Shown here: in pieces, positions 39,739-48,886 of the stretch
How the letters are laid out: each line of letters opens with the position of its first letter
How positions within the stretch are numbered: position 1 is the first letter of the stretch
Assembly: GCF_026262505.1 (NCBI RefSeq)
Contig: NC_067203.1
Location: 26,393,411 to 26,457,410 of the forward strand
Source: Trichomonas vaginalis G3
Taxonomy: Eukaryota > Parabasalia > Trichomonadida > Trichomonadidae
Direction: 5' to 3'
DNA: 64,000 nt
Notes under the pieces: generated by a model
The model's input: the letters and a program-made list of their open reading frames with translations, nothing else
Told to the model about the DNA's origin: nothing
Databases searched by the model: none
Position numbers and translations under genes: made by a program

Positions 39739-40119
39739 ATGACCCAACAAGTAAAACCAGATAAAATAGATTATCGAATTTTAGAGGATGGTGTTCCTGT
39801 TTATATTCAAAGATTTAAAGGGAAGCAATATTATAGAATTCTTAATCCTGAATACATAAAACATTTATTTAAAAAGGAAGACTGTGAATTATTAAACGTT
39901 AATGAATATGAAACCAATAAATCAAAATTGAAATATAAATATATTGGAAGTGATGAAAGATGCAAAGATAAAAATAAAGTTTATACAGTTTCATATAATG
40001 AATGGAAAACCAATAAGATAAGAAAACATTTAGGAGATTATGGTAAAAGTTCTGAATTCTTTAAATCTAGTATGTACGAGAGAGTAAAAGAAATTAGAAA
40101 TAATTATTTTCATGAATGA
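39739..40119 (+). CDS. Unknown 126-aa protein at the E2 left end
   Basis: The ORF starts MTQQVKPDKIDYRILEDGVP, directly after ATAA (TAAATG context). It is strongly basic and lysine-rich with many aromatic residues (YIQRFKGKQYYRILNPEYIK), suggesting a nucleic-acid-binding protein. It has no counterpart at the right end. No family recognised. Confidence 0.55.
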   Translation: MTQQVKPDKIDYRILEDGVPVYIQRFKGKQYYRILNPEYIKHLFKKEDCELLNVNEYETNKSKLKYKYIGSDERCKDKNKVYTVSYNEWKTNKIRKHLGDYGKSSEFFKSSMYERVKEIRNNYFHE

Positions 40120-40188
40120 AAGATTCACTACCATAATGAAATAAAAAAAATAAAAAATTCATGTCTCAGAATCATCATAGAACTTTAA

Positions 40189-40570
40189 GAAACTAATGAT
40201 TATTTGAATTTATGAAATCAATTATTTGATTCATTCTTTCTTCAATCTCTTCTATTCTTTTTGTTAAATCATCTATTTTCATTAATGAGGTGATTCTTGA
40301 TTGAGGAATAGATTTCAAACTAACCACCCCCTTTATTTTTGAAATTTTGAATCCATCAACTTTAAACATTTTATTCAATTTACATGTTGTCAATTCTTCA
40401 AATAATTTTTTATTATTAGCATAATAGTCATTAAATTCTTCAACAGATGAAAAAATTTTTGTTTCAGTAATTGGTTTAACAACGTTTATTTTTTGTTGAA
40501 CATTTTCACTTTCATTTATTTCTTCCTCCTCTGTTCCATTTATTTTTAAAATTGGTTTCATTTATCATTA
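40189..40570 (-). repeat. Subterminal inverted repeat of E2, left copy
   Basis: About 380 bp, including a complete 122-residue gene, is repeated in inverted orientation at about 55623-56004 with no difference in the encoded protein. The copies are not continuous with the 89-bp terminal repeats; different sequence lies between. Confidence 0.85.
40193..40561 (-). CDS. 122-aa coiled-coil protein, left copy
   Basis: The ORF starts MKPILKINGTEEEEINESEN, has a folded-looking middle (FSSVEEFNDYYANNKKLFEE, then KMFKVDGFKISKIKGVVSLK) and ends in a short coiled coil (DDLTKRIEEIEERMNQIIDF). A FKxxKIKG-type lysine-rich strand suggests DNA contact. An identical gene lies at 55632-56000 on the other strand. 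Location beside both ends suggests a terminal function or simply duplication with the ends. Not recognised. Confidence 0.6.
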   Translation of the reverse strand: MKPILKINGTEEEEINESENVQQKINVVKPITETKIFSSVEEFNDYYANNKKLFEELTTCKLNKMFKVDGFKISKIKGVVSLKSIPQSRITSLMKIDDLTKRIEEIEERMNQIIDFINSNNH

Positions 40571-40627
40571 AATAAAAATTAGAATATAAGTGATGAAATA
40601 TATTTTTTAATTAATATTAAATCAGAA

Positions 40628-40864
40628 ATGGCGGCGGGATTCTTTAAAAAATTATGGGATGGAATTAAGAAAGCTGCGGGTTGGGTTTATAAAAAGGTTA
40701 TTAAACCCGTTGCAAACTTTTTGGCACCAGTAGCGAAAACGGCAGGAACTATCATAGGTGGAGTATTAGGTACAAAAGCAGGTAATCCAGCGATGGGAGC
40801 ACAAGCAGGTAACGCAATTTGTGGAATAGCTGAAGGAATACTTAATAAAATAGGAGGTAAATAG
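40628..40864 (+). CDS. Protein VI-like amphipathic/glycine-rich short protein
   Basis: A 78-residue protein with an amphipathic basic start (MAAGFFKKLWDGIKKAAGWV) and a glycine/alanine-rich hydrophobic tail (TIIGGVLGTKAGNPAMGAQA). Adenovirus protein VI and Polinton/virophage small proteins with a G-x-F-x-x-LWxxIK-type helix disrupt membranes during entry. A paralogue sharing MAAG-x-FKKLWD lies convergently at 40885-41100, next to the capsid gene. The membrane-lytic role is inferred from helix type and neighbours. Confidence 0.6.
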   Translation: MAAGFFKKLWDGIKKAAGWVYKKVIKPVANFLAPVAKTAGTIIGGVLGTKAGNPAMGAQAGNAICGIAEGILNKIGGK

Positions 40865-40884
40865 TGGAAAAATAAATATTATTT

Positions 40885-41100
40885 TTATCTTAGTATCGGT
40901 TGTAGTCTTTGATAAACTTTTTCTCCTTTATTTAATATTTCTCTTATTGGGGCGGCTTTTGGTGTTATTGATTCAGCAATGTCACTAATTGCTTCTTTAT
41001 TCTTAAATATCCAATTTGCTCCTTTCTTCATTGTTTCCCAAACTTTATGCGCTCCTCTTTTTACTTTATCCCACAGTTTCTTAAATATACCTGCAGCCAT
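40885..41100 (-). CDS. Second MAAG-x-FKKLWD short protein
   Basis: A 71-residue basic protein, MAAGIFKKLWDKVKRGAHKV then WETMKKGANWIFKNKEA. The first 11 residues are nearly identical to those of the convergent gene at 40628-40864, but the tail is charged and not glycine-rich. The pair probably arose by duplication of a virion membrane-active helix. It is separated from the capsid gene at 41170 by a 69-bp divergent promoter region. Confidence 0.6.
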   Translation of the reverse strand: MAAGIFKKLWDKVKRGAHKVWETMKKGANWIFKNKEAISDIAESITPKAAPIREILNKGEKVYQRLQPILR

Positions 41101-41169
41101 AGTTGATTATTTCATTAAAATTAAAAATTCATTTTCATCTTTTAATTTTGATTTTTTATTTAATAATAA

Positions 41170-42810
41170 ATGACGACTAACTATTTGGTGCCAAACACTA
41201 AACCGATTAATGGAAATGTGTTTCATTCATTCGAAAAGATAAATGAAATATTCGCAAAGAATGACGGTAGAAGATATTATAGAGAACTTGAAAGTTCATG
41301 CTATGACTCTGATGCTCCATATTTTGATGATAAACAAACTCATTTAAGAATTACAAATCCGGCTCATGATGTGAACCAATTAGGTGACACATATATTAAA
41401 CGCAAAGTTAAAGCAACTCTAGTTTCAAATAAAGCTTTCACATGTGATGACGCTTTTAAATGCATGCGTTTATTCGTTGGTTACAAATCATCAAATCAAA
41501 GCTTTAAACAATTAGAAGTAGAAACCGAAAGAGGTGATGCCGGTTATCTTCAGATGGATTGTGCCCGTGAATCTTTCGCATTTGCAACATATAAACCAAA
41601 ATCAGAAAGGAAAGTTAAAAAGTTTGTTCATTCGTTATATAATAATGTTCAAAAATATGATAACTCAGTATGTGGTAAATATATTGACCCTTCAGAAGTT
41701 TTCAAGAAAGCAAATGAAGAAGTTGATGTCACTTTTGATATGATTATTCCGGTAAATGATTTGTTAGCATTTCAGGCGTTCGATGATTATCCTAAATCAT
41801 TTGGTGATATCATTCTTAAATATTATGTTTTCAGGGATACTTTAGTATTTTGTCAGGTTGACCCGTTAAGAGTTGCTGATTTACAAAATTACGTTTATGA
41901 AAAGATAACTGATGAAAATTATGAAAAGATTATGAATCATGTTTATAAATATGATCGCAAATTCCAACAAATCGGACTTCCTGCCAAATTAATTACAAGC
42001 TTAGCCGCTACATCTGCTGACGCAACAGTTGATGACGTTATTATTTCATGCACAAAGATGGAAGTTTTAGAGGATAAATGCATTACACCAGGATACGGTT
42101 TAATTGAAGAATCAGTTAAAGCAATACCACGTTTATTCAGTAAGGAAGATCCATTCATGATTCCAGCTCAACATATTGACGTTCGTTCACTAAATGGAGG
42201 TTGCATCACTCCTGAAGGTATCAGCTCAGATTTCTCATACGCTCTTCATAATGTTACAGATGTTGTGTTAACATTTCCGAAGAATGCAATGCAAAGAACA
42301 GTTTTAGAAAATCCAATGCTTCGAGGTCTTCAGGTCACTATAGATTCCAGAAACTTCCCCGATCAAGCGATGACCACAGTGGGTGACATATTCTTTACAC
42401 GTATGCTTCAAGCTTCTGATTTAGATGGAGTGAATGAATGCACAGAAGAATACGAGGACTCATTAACTAGACCACTGAATGATGATAATGGCACGCCATT
42501 AGCTAGAACATGGAAAGACCAAACTTCATTCTTATGCACTATTCCAGTTCAACGTGATGGAGCGGGTATATTCTTTGATGGATTAGAAACTTTCAACTCA
42601 CAAGTTACAGTACAAGTGAAAGCTTATCCAATCATTCAAGGTGAAAATGACACTTACTGTTCAAAGGTGACAAATCCTCCTCAGGTTTGGTTTACTAGGA
42701 CTACGTATTGGACATGGACACCGGATGAAGGTTTGAAATATCATTCAACAGGTACACCACCACAGTATAGAAGTTCATATGATGAAATATTGATGAATAG
42801 AAATGTTTAA
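41170..42810 (+). CDS. Major capsid-like protein of E2
   Basis: A 546-residue protein of beta-rich composition, the right size for a double-jelly-roll capsid protein of Polinton-like viruses, starting after ATAATAA (TAAATG). Internal features: FVGYKSSNQSFKQLEVETE (about 102-120), LRGLQVTIDSRNFPDQAMTT late in the protein, and a tail YWTWTPDEGLKYHSTG. Part of it resembles the worn region 10670-12201 of the first element. It is followed by the ATPase region and minor-capsid-like genes, the order expected of a virion module. Capsid identity is inferred from size, context and cross-element likeness. Confidence 0.65.
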   Translation: MTTNYLVPNTKPINGNVFHSFEKINEIFAKNDGRRYYRELESSCYDSDAPYFDDKQTHLRITNPAHDVNQLGDTYIKRKVKATLVSNKAFTCDDAFKCMRLFVGYKSSNQSFKQLEVETERGDAGYLQMDCARESFAFATYKPKSERKVKKFVHSLYNNVQKYDNSVCGKYIDPSEVFKKANEEVDVTFDMIIPVNDLLAFQAFDDYPKSFGDIILKYYVFRDTLVFCQVDPLRVADLQNYVYEKITDENYEKIMNHVYKYDRKFQQIGLPAKLITSLAATSADATVDDVIISCTKMEVLEDKCITPGYGLIEESVKAIPRLFSKEDPFMIPAQHIDVRSLNGGCITPEGISSDFSYALHNVTDVVLTFPKNAMQRTVLENPMLRGLQVTIDSRNFPDQAMTTVGDIFFTRMLQASDLDGVNECTEEYEDSLTRPLNDDNGTPLARTWKDQTSFLCTIPVQRDGAGIFFDGLETFNSQVTVQVKAYPIIQGENDTYCSKVTNPPQVWFTRTTYWTWTPDEGLKYHSTGTPPQYRSSYDEILMNRNV

Positions 42811-42834
42811 AATTATAAATTTATTTTTGATTAA

Positions 42835-43650
42835 ATGGATTTCAATTCTGAAGAATTAGCGGAGTATATAATACATACGTAGATGATATGATTAATGAAG
42901 CATTGAGTGATAATAGAAATGCTCTATCTAAGGAAAAATTAATGAAAATTCCATATTCTGAATGTTACTTAAATTCAATCACTGCAGCAATTGGTAAACA
43001 AAAATAAAGGTAAAACATTAACGATATTAAAACAAATTATCATTATTGCTAACACTTCCCCCTATTCACATGTGTTAATTTATATCAACCGTTCAGGTTC
43101 ACCTTCAGATGATACATTTGAATCTTTAAAGCATTTAATCAAAATTCCAATTATTTATTTATCACAAGAAGAAGCAGAAGATTATTTAAAAAACTTTTTA
43201 ATGTATAAAGAATTATATAATACAATCAAGAAGCAAGGATTAGAGGATAAAATTATTGATAAACAAAGGGATGAATTATTTGAAACACTTTCTATTTCAA
43301 ATTTTGATAAAGAATTTTTGCATTCACTCATTTTTCTAGATGATGCCGTGAAATCAAAACTAATAACAAATGAGAAATCATATTTTAATCAGTTATTAAC
43401 TCAATGTCGACACATTCAGTGTTCATTCTTCATGGCTGTTCAATATTTCAAAGCATTAAGCACAAACATTAAATCAAACCTGTCCACCCTTTTCATTTTC
43501 AGTGGGTTTAGTCGTCAACAGTTGAACGTTATGCTTTATCAAGTGAATTTACCAATGAGCATTAATGAACTTTACACACAATATCAGCAATTAGGAGAAC
43601 ACGGAAAAATAATAGTTGATTTAAATAAAGGTTCCATTAAATTCGAATAA
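42835..43650 (+). pseudogene. Packaging ATPase region of E2
   Basis: ATPase of the FtsK/A32 (genome-packaging) branch. Visible: a GKT-type P-loop neighbourhood (KNKGKTLTILKQ), a Walker B-like SLIFLDDAV and a sensor-like strand SFFMAVQYFKALS, followed by FIFSGFSRQQLNVML, which parallels ILFPGLSEDDFMELM in the ATPase at 5515-6210. It lies directly after the capsid-like gene. The copy looks broken. Confidence 0.65.
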
Positions 43651-43690
43651 CTTTTTATAATTAATTTTTATTTTTTATTTATAATTAAAC

Positions 43691-44314
43691 ATGACAGAAA
43701 TAGCAAATCTTCTACAGGTTCCATTAAAACAAGGGACAAACAAAAGGGGTGCATATAATAGAACTATGAAAGTTCCTGATGGAATGAAAGAATTAGTCCA
43801 CATTGTTGCCGGTCTTCAAAAGGATGTTAAACAAATGAGAAACGTTTTAACATTACCAGAAGCTCAAGCATATGCCAAACGTCATGGACCAAATTGGGAA
43901 GCACATGAAGCAGACATTACGGGTCCAAATGGAAAACCTGATGGTATAAATGAAGTTTTCGTTACTGATGGTCAAGGTAATATTAAAGTCATAAATGGGT
44001 ATAAATTAACTGTATCTGATTATCCTAAACGTAAAGCATATAATGAACATTATCCTATGCAATTTGATGAAAATGGAAAAGCTGTTAAACAATACATTGG
44101 AGAAGGTGAACATGGTCCAATTAATTCATACGTTAATCCATATTCTTATTTCAATGAAGAATTAAATGCTATTGAAGAGGGACCGGATGGATTACCACGA
44201 TATGTTAATCAGTTTGATGGTCAATATGCAAATTTGAGACCTGAAATTCAGCTAAGAAATTCTTTAAAGTTGCTTTATTCGATCCAGTGTTCAATGAACA
44301 GAAAGAAGCAATGA
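43691..44314 (+). CDS. Virion-cluster protein with [16 protein letters not shown] motif
   Basis: A 207-residue ORF beginning [20 protein letters not shown]. It has a coiled-coil-like segment ([20 protein letters not shown]), then a conserved-looking stretch [20 protein letters not shown] and [18 protein letters not shown], with [14 protein letters not shown] after it. This pattern (a D/N-G-x-G-containing turn, 'INGY', 'SDYP') recalls a common uncharacterised structural-cluster protein of Polinton-like viruses, by memory only. The ORF overlaps the next one (44287-44586); the region may be worn. Confidence 0.5.
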   Translation: MTEIANLLQVPLKQGTNKRGAYNRTMKVPDGMKELVHIVAGLQKDVKQMRNVLTLPEAQAYAKRHGPNWEAHEADITGPNGKPDGINEVFVTDGQGNIKVINGYKLTVSDYPKRKAYNEHYPMQFDENGKAVKQYIGEGEHGPINSYVNPYSYFNEELNAIEEGPDGLPRYVNQFDGQYANLRPEIQLRNSLKLLYSIQCSMNRKKQ

Positions 44315-44586
44315 AAGCAGAATTTAAACCAATTCAAGTGGCAAGAATTTCTTCATCTTCACTTTCAGAAGCGTTCAAGGAATTGATAAAGAAACCACTT
44401 TATTCTCAACAAGGTTATAACTTTGATTTAATTAAAGAAAGTGATAAACGTAAATTAGAAAAATCAGATGGTTTTAAGAATGCATGTAATGAAATGATTA
44501 AAGATATTGTAAATGATAAAATAAGACTGGAAGAAACTCAAATCAATATCAATAACATAATTGGTGCAGTTACAAAGAAAGTATAA
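44287..44586 (+). CDS. Helical ORF overlapping the previous gene
   Basis: A 99-residue ORF ([40 protein letters not shown]), lysine-rich and helical, typical coding composition. It overlaps the 3' end of 43691-44314 and probably belongs to the same transcription unit. Confidence 0.4.
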   Translation: MFNEQKEAMKAEFKPIQVARISSSSLSEAFKELIKKPLYSQQGYNFDLIKESDKRKLEKSDGFKNACNEMIKDIVNDKIRLEETQININNIIGAVTKKV

Positions 44587-44670
44587 GCAAACAATGATGA
44601 ACCTTGGGATATTACCGTAACAACTAAATAAAACTTTAAATATATTTTTCTTTTTTTTATTCGATTATAA

Positions 44671-45279
44671 ATGAGAAGACGTTTCACTAGTCAAAAGAAC
44701 ACTAACGCAAAAGCAGAGATTACGGTTGGTTATAACGTAAATGATGATAAATCACGAATTATTCAAAATGTTAAAGTTAATGTTAGCCCTGAATTAACAA
44801 GGTCAGCAACTCAACCAAATTTATTAACTCGTGACTTACCGAAGAATGAAGAGAATGAAGAAAACCATGAGAATGGAGACCCAATCATTTTATCTGAACC
44901 TGGTAAAGAACCCGTTGAAATTCCCACTTATCCAACATACCCAGCACCACTTGATAACCCATATAAAATAGACATTAATTCTGAATTAATGAAAATTTAC
45001 CGTGATATAATAACTAATAATTATGATTCAATAATAAATTTAATTGACCAATCCGGTTTAATTATTTTACCTTATGAATCATTAATTCACATTATCGCCA
45101 TTCTTTGTGATGTTCAAGATTCAGACGTTAAGATTCAATTTTTCATAGATGATGAGGTTTCATGCTGCGGAACAGTTGCAAAAATAAATCCTATAAAGGA
45201 TATTAGCACAATTAAGATATCAAAGAACGGAACAACAACTGAACTTCATTTAACATATAATGATATTTATAAAAAATAG
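44671..45279 (+). CDS. VSCCG-motif virion-type protein of E2
   Basis: A 202-residue protein starting MRRRFTSQKNTNAKAEITVG (TAAATG context), with a disordered N-terminal part, acidic NEENEENHENGD, a Y/P stretch (PTYPTYPAPLDNPYK), a helical domain, and the end DDEVSCCGTVAKINPIKDIS then TIKISKNGTTTELHL. The gene at 9688-10254 of the first element has the same layout and the same VSCCG followed by a KxGxT-type turn. Two adjacent cysteines in an intracellular viral protein suggest metal binding or a disulfide in the virion. Function unknown. Confidence 0.65.
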   Translation: MRRRFTSQKNTNAKAEITVGYNVNDDKSRIIQNVKVNVSPELTRSATQPNLLTRDLPKNEENEENHENGDPIILSEPGKEPVEIPTYPTYPAPLDNPYKIDINSELMKIYRDIITNNYDSIINLIDQSGLIILPYESLIHIIAILCDVQDSDVKIQFFIDDEVSCCGTVAKINPIKDISTIKISKNGTTTELHLTYNDIYKK

Positions 45280-45345
45280 TTGATGAATATAAAATATCAC
45301 TTGAAAAATTCTTTGTTAAGGCTATTTAATATTCAAGCATTAACA

Positions 45346-45807
45346 TTATCGAATAATAATCCTTTGAATCATAATCAATAATAATTGACCTTTCATTCCA
45401 GTTTCTATCGTTTGTTTTATTTCTTTTTGTTCCCCACTATCTGGATCGGTCATTGTAATTGTTTTTGTTATAGTATCAGCTTTATCTTTAACTTCAATCT
45501 TTTTTCCATCGGGATATTTAAACCAAAATTCCAAAAATTCGATATTGTCAATCTGTTCATATTTTAATCTATCAATTACATTTTTAATACCATCTGAAAA
45601 TCTTATGAAATGGTCATTATATGGGTTTGATTGAACTAAATTTGAATGAAGTGAAATATAACCCGATGATGAATATGACATTGACTCATATTTTCTGAAA
45701 ACACTAAAATTTATAACATGAATGAATTTCTTATTCGTTGAATTTATGAATTCTTGAGGTAATCTTATCCTAGTTTTATTTATCACTGGAAAATAACGCT
45801 TTACCAT
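45346..45807 (-). CDS. Beta-rich unknown protein, opposite strand
   Basis: The likely start is MVKRYFPVINKTRIRLPQEF (45807), 153 residues. It is beta-rich (KFIHVINFSVFRKYESMSYS) with a hydrophilic C-terminal third. It lies between the VSCCG gene and the minor-capsid-like ORFs but on the other strand. A minor virion protein is possible; no family recognised. Confidence 0.45.
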   Translation of the reverse strand: MVKRYFPVINKTRIRLPQEFINSTNKKFIHVINFSVFRKYESMSYSSSGYISLHSNLVQSNPYNDHFIRFSDGIKNVIDRLKYEQIDNIEFLEFWFKYPDGKKIEVKDKADTITKTITMTDPDSGEQKEIKQTIETGMKGQLLLIMIQRIIIR

Positions 45808-45859
45808 ATTTTTAATCGTAATAAAAATGTCAATTATCAATATTATTTCGAATAATAAC

Positions 45860-46530
45860 TGTGAATATTAAAAAGTTAGGAATTTATAATGTTACTCTCG
45901 TTTCTGTGAGTGGTAAATTTAATCCATTCTTTTAGACCCTTCAGATTATATATCATTTATTAAAGATGACCATGAAAAAATGTATGATATGTATATAAAT
46001 AATGTGATAACGAAATGGGATATTAACATGATTTTAAGTTATTTAAATGAATCATTTATCATATGGTATGAAGAAAATTTTAAATCAAAACCTGATAAAC
46101 TTTTTGAACTTGATGAAATAAATAACCTTATTAAATTCCCACTGAAAATTAAATTTTGTACTCCTCATCTTCGTTCATTGTTGGGGATATTAAATTTTGA
46201 AAAAGATGTTGGGGATGTTTGTATTCTGACACTGGTTCCAATTTCATTTTAATCAAATGTGATAAAGTTAATACCCCAATGAGATTTTCACATCAAACAT
46301 TAGACCCTAACTCTTACCCATCAATACAAAACATTTTATCCATCAACTTAAACACATTTTCTTTATCATATCCGTTTCAATTATCCGGGAATTCATTTAT
46401 TCTTCATTCAAAAGATTTATCAAATATTAAATTTAGAGTAACTGACCTATTTGATTGTGATTTAGAATTCATGAATGAAATATTATGGCAATTTCAAATA
46501 GAAAAAATAGGTGATGAGATAACGGATTAA
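45860..46530 (+). pseudogene. Minor-capsid-like region of E2
   Basis: Two ORFs (45980-46252, 46219-46530) in series. The second ends in a pattern NSFILHSKDLSNIKFRVTDL that resembles the end of the structural remnant at 8880-9670, and lies between the VSCCG gene and the fibre gene. A minor capsid or penton role is inferred from this likeness and gene order. The copy looks broken in a place or two. Confidence 0.45.
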
Positions 46531-46554
46531 ATATTTATTTTTAAATCATAATAA

Positions 46555-47826
46555 ATGATTAAACAACAGCAACCACAACAACTTAAGGCACAGACCATTA
46601 CATACGCCATATATGCATATAATTCAAAGACGGCAGAACAAACGCAAAGGTTGAAATATGGAGATTTGGAGATAGTATTGAAAAATGACCATTTCGAATT
46701 CGTTTGCAAAGGTGGTGCAGTGATATCAAATATAAAAGAAATTTTATTTATGAATTCTAAAATTAAAGGTATAACGGATGATATAACATCAATTCCACCA
46801 GAAGAACAAAGATATTACGCATTAAATGCATTTCCTAAAGTTTTGAAGATTGGAAGATTTAATTTAAATGAGGAATTCATAAAAGGTTTCCTAAATGACA
46901 TAATGGAGAAAGCAGATAAGGGACTTGTGGCTAGTGAGTTAATGAAGAAGGCAGATAAGGAATATGTTAATGAAAAAGATAATGAAATTATAGAAAGGGT
47001 TGAATGGTATCATGAATGGACATCAAAGATTTTAAAAACTAAAGCTGATACAGGATGGGTTTCAGGATGTTTAGACCTTAAAGCAGATAAAACTTATGTT
47101 AACGATGAGTTAATGAAGAAGGCAGATAAGAACCATACACATACAAGTTTTACAACTGTTGCTATAGAAAGTATTGAAGGAACGGTTGAAGAAACTGGTG
47201 GGGATGCATTATATTGTGAACCTCCTAACTTTCCACAAGGTTTAACATCGGATGACGACATAACGACGATGAGAAACATTAGATGTAAAGATGTTTATGT
47301 CATGAAGGATGAACATAATATTAAATTCACTGCTCAAGATTTATATGACAAGAAAGCAGACAAAAAAGAGCTTCAAACATTAAAGACAGAAATACTTCAA
47401 ACATTATATCCTATAGGCTCTATTTATACGTCAATGAACTCAACAAATCCAGCAACAGTTCTGGGTTTCGGTACGTGGGAACAAATAGTTGACAGGTTTT
47501 TGTATTGTGCAAACTCTTCAAAGGAAACAGGAGGAAGTAAAACGATTTCAGGTGAAAATTTACCTGCACATAGTCACTACATAGATTTAAGTACATCTCA
47601 AGCGGGTTGGCATAAGCATAGATATTGGGATTGGTCAGCAATGATAAAAGGTAAAGGATATGATGTTAAAGACAACGTTAAGTTTGCTATAGATTGTTAC
47701 TGGAGTAACACTGAGGGAGGAGGAAACCATACACATCGCGTTTCAGGATATACACAAACAACGGGACAAAGTAAAGATTACATGCCGCCATTTATGACTA
47801 TATTTGCATGGTACCGTGTTAATTGA
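46555..47826 (+). CDS. Fibre protein with phage tail-collar domain
   Basis: A 423-residue protein starting after ATAATAA. Repeated short units with KKADK-x-YVN or KADKxxV (e.g. ELMKKADKEYVNEKD, KADKTYVNDELMKKADKNHT) suggest a trimeric coiled-coil shaft. The C-terminal part has YPIGSIYTSMNSTNPATVLG then FGTWEQI, the signature of the tail-collar domain of phage and mimivirus fibres, followed by a histidine-rich region (HSHYIDL, HKHRYWDW, NHTHRVSGYT), like metal-binding fibre tips, and a PPFMTIFAWYRVN end typical of such fibres. It probably mediates host attachment. Confidence 0.85.
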   Translation: MIKQQQPQQLKAQTITYAIYAYNSKTAEQTQRLKYGDLEIVLKNDHFEFVCKGGAVISNIKEILFMNSKIKGITDDITSIPPEEQRYYALNAFPKVLKIGRFNLNEEFIKGFLNDIMEKADKGLVASELMKKADKEYVNEKDNEIIERVEWYHEWTSKILKTKADTGWVSGCLDLKADKTYVNDELMKKADKNHTHTSFTTVAIESIEGTVEETGGDALYCEPPNFPQGLTSDDDITTMRNIRCKDVYVMKDEHNIKFTAQDLYDKKADKKELQTLKTEILQTLYPIGSIYTSMNSTNPATVLGFGTWEQIVDRFLYCANSSKETGGSKTISGENLPAHSHYIDLSTSQAGWHKHRYWDWSAMIKGKGYDVKDNVKFAIDCYWSNTEGGGNHTHRVSGYTQTTGQSKDYMPPFMTIFAWYRVN

Positions 47827-47904
47827 ATCATTTATTTTTATCATAAACAACCAAAAATATATGTTTACGTTAATGTTTTTAGGTTATTCAATAATTAATT
47901 ATTT

Positions 47905-48865
47905 TTGAAGAACTGAAGGTGTCACCAGGTCACCATGTGTCACCAGGTCATTTAACTTCTCTGAAAAAATGAGACAACATGACATTTTGACAACAACACA
48001 GGAGGAAGGCAGTTATGACTTATTTTTGAAGAACTGAAGGTGTCACCAGGTCACCATGTGTCACCAGGTCATTTAACTTCTCTGAAAAAATGAGACAACA
48101 TGACATTTAGACAACAACACAGGAGGAAGGCAGTTATGACTTATTTTTGAAGAACTGAAGGTGTCACCAGGTCACCATGTGTCACCAGGTCATTTAACTT
48201 CTCTGAAAAAATGAGACAACATGACATTTAGACAACAACACAGGAGGAAGGCAGTTATGACTTATTTTTGAAGAACTGAAGGTGTCACCAGGTCACCATG
48301 TGTCACCAGGTCATTTAACTTCTCTGAAAAAATGAGACAACATGACATTTAGACAACAACACAGGAGGAAGGCAGTTATGACTTATTTTTGAAGAACTGA
48401 AGGTGTCACCAGGTCACCATGTGTCACCAGGTCATTTAACTTCTCTGAAAAAATGAGACAACATGACATTTAGACAACAACACAGGAGGAAGGCAGTTAT
48501 GACTTATTTTTGAAGAACTGAAGGTGTCACCAGGTCACCATGTGTCACCAGGTCATTTAACTTCTCTGAAAAAATGAGACAACATGACATTTAGACAACA
48601 ACACAGGAGGAAGGCAGTTATGACTTATTTTTGAAGAACTGAAGGTGTCACCAGGTCACCATGTGTCACCAGGTCATTTAACTTCTCTGAAAAAATGAGA
48701 CAACATGACATTTAGACAACAACACAGGAGGAAGGCAGTTATGACTTATTTTTGAAGAACTGAAGGTGTCACCAGGTCACCATGTGTCACCAGGTCATTT
48801 AACTTCTCTGAAAAAATGAGACAACATGACATTTAGACAACACAGGTACGAAAAAGAGGAAGGCA
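47905..48865 (+). repeat. 121-bp tandem array next to the helicase, about 8 units
   Basis: Eight nearly identical 121-bp units. Each contains the iteron-like series GGTGTCACCAGGTCACCATG / TGTCACCAGGTCATTT, i.e. three GTCACC/GGTCA motifs in direct and partly palindromic order. The array stops 20 bases from the 3' end of the helicase gene at 48887 and reappears inverted on its other side. Confidence 0.9.
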
Positions 48866-48886
48866 AAAATAAATTCAAATCATACT

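Noticed and set aside
47905-48865. Possible CRISPR array next to the helicase
   Set aside because: Units are whole-length tandem copies without variable spacers, in a eukaryotic element.
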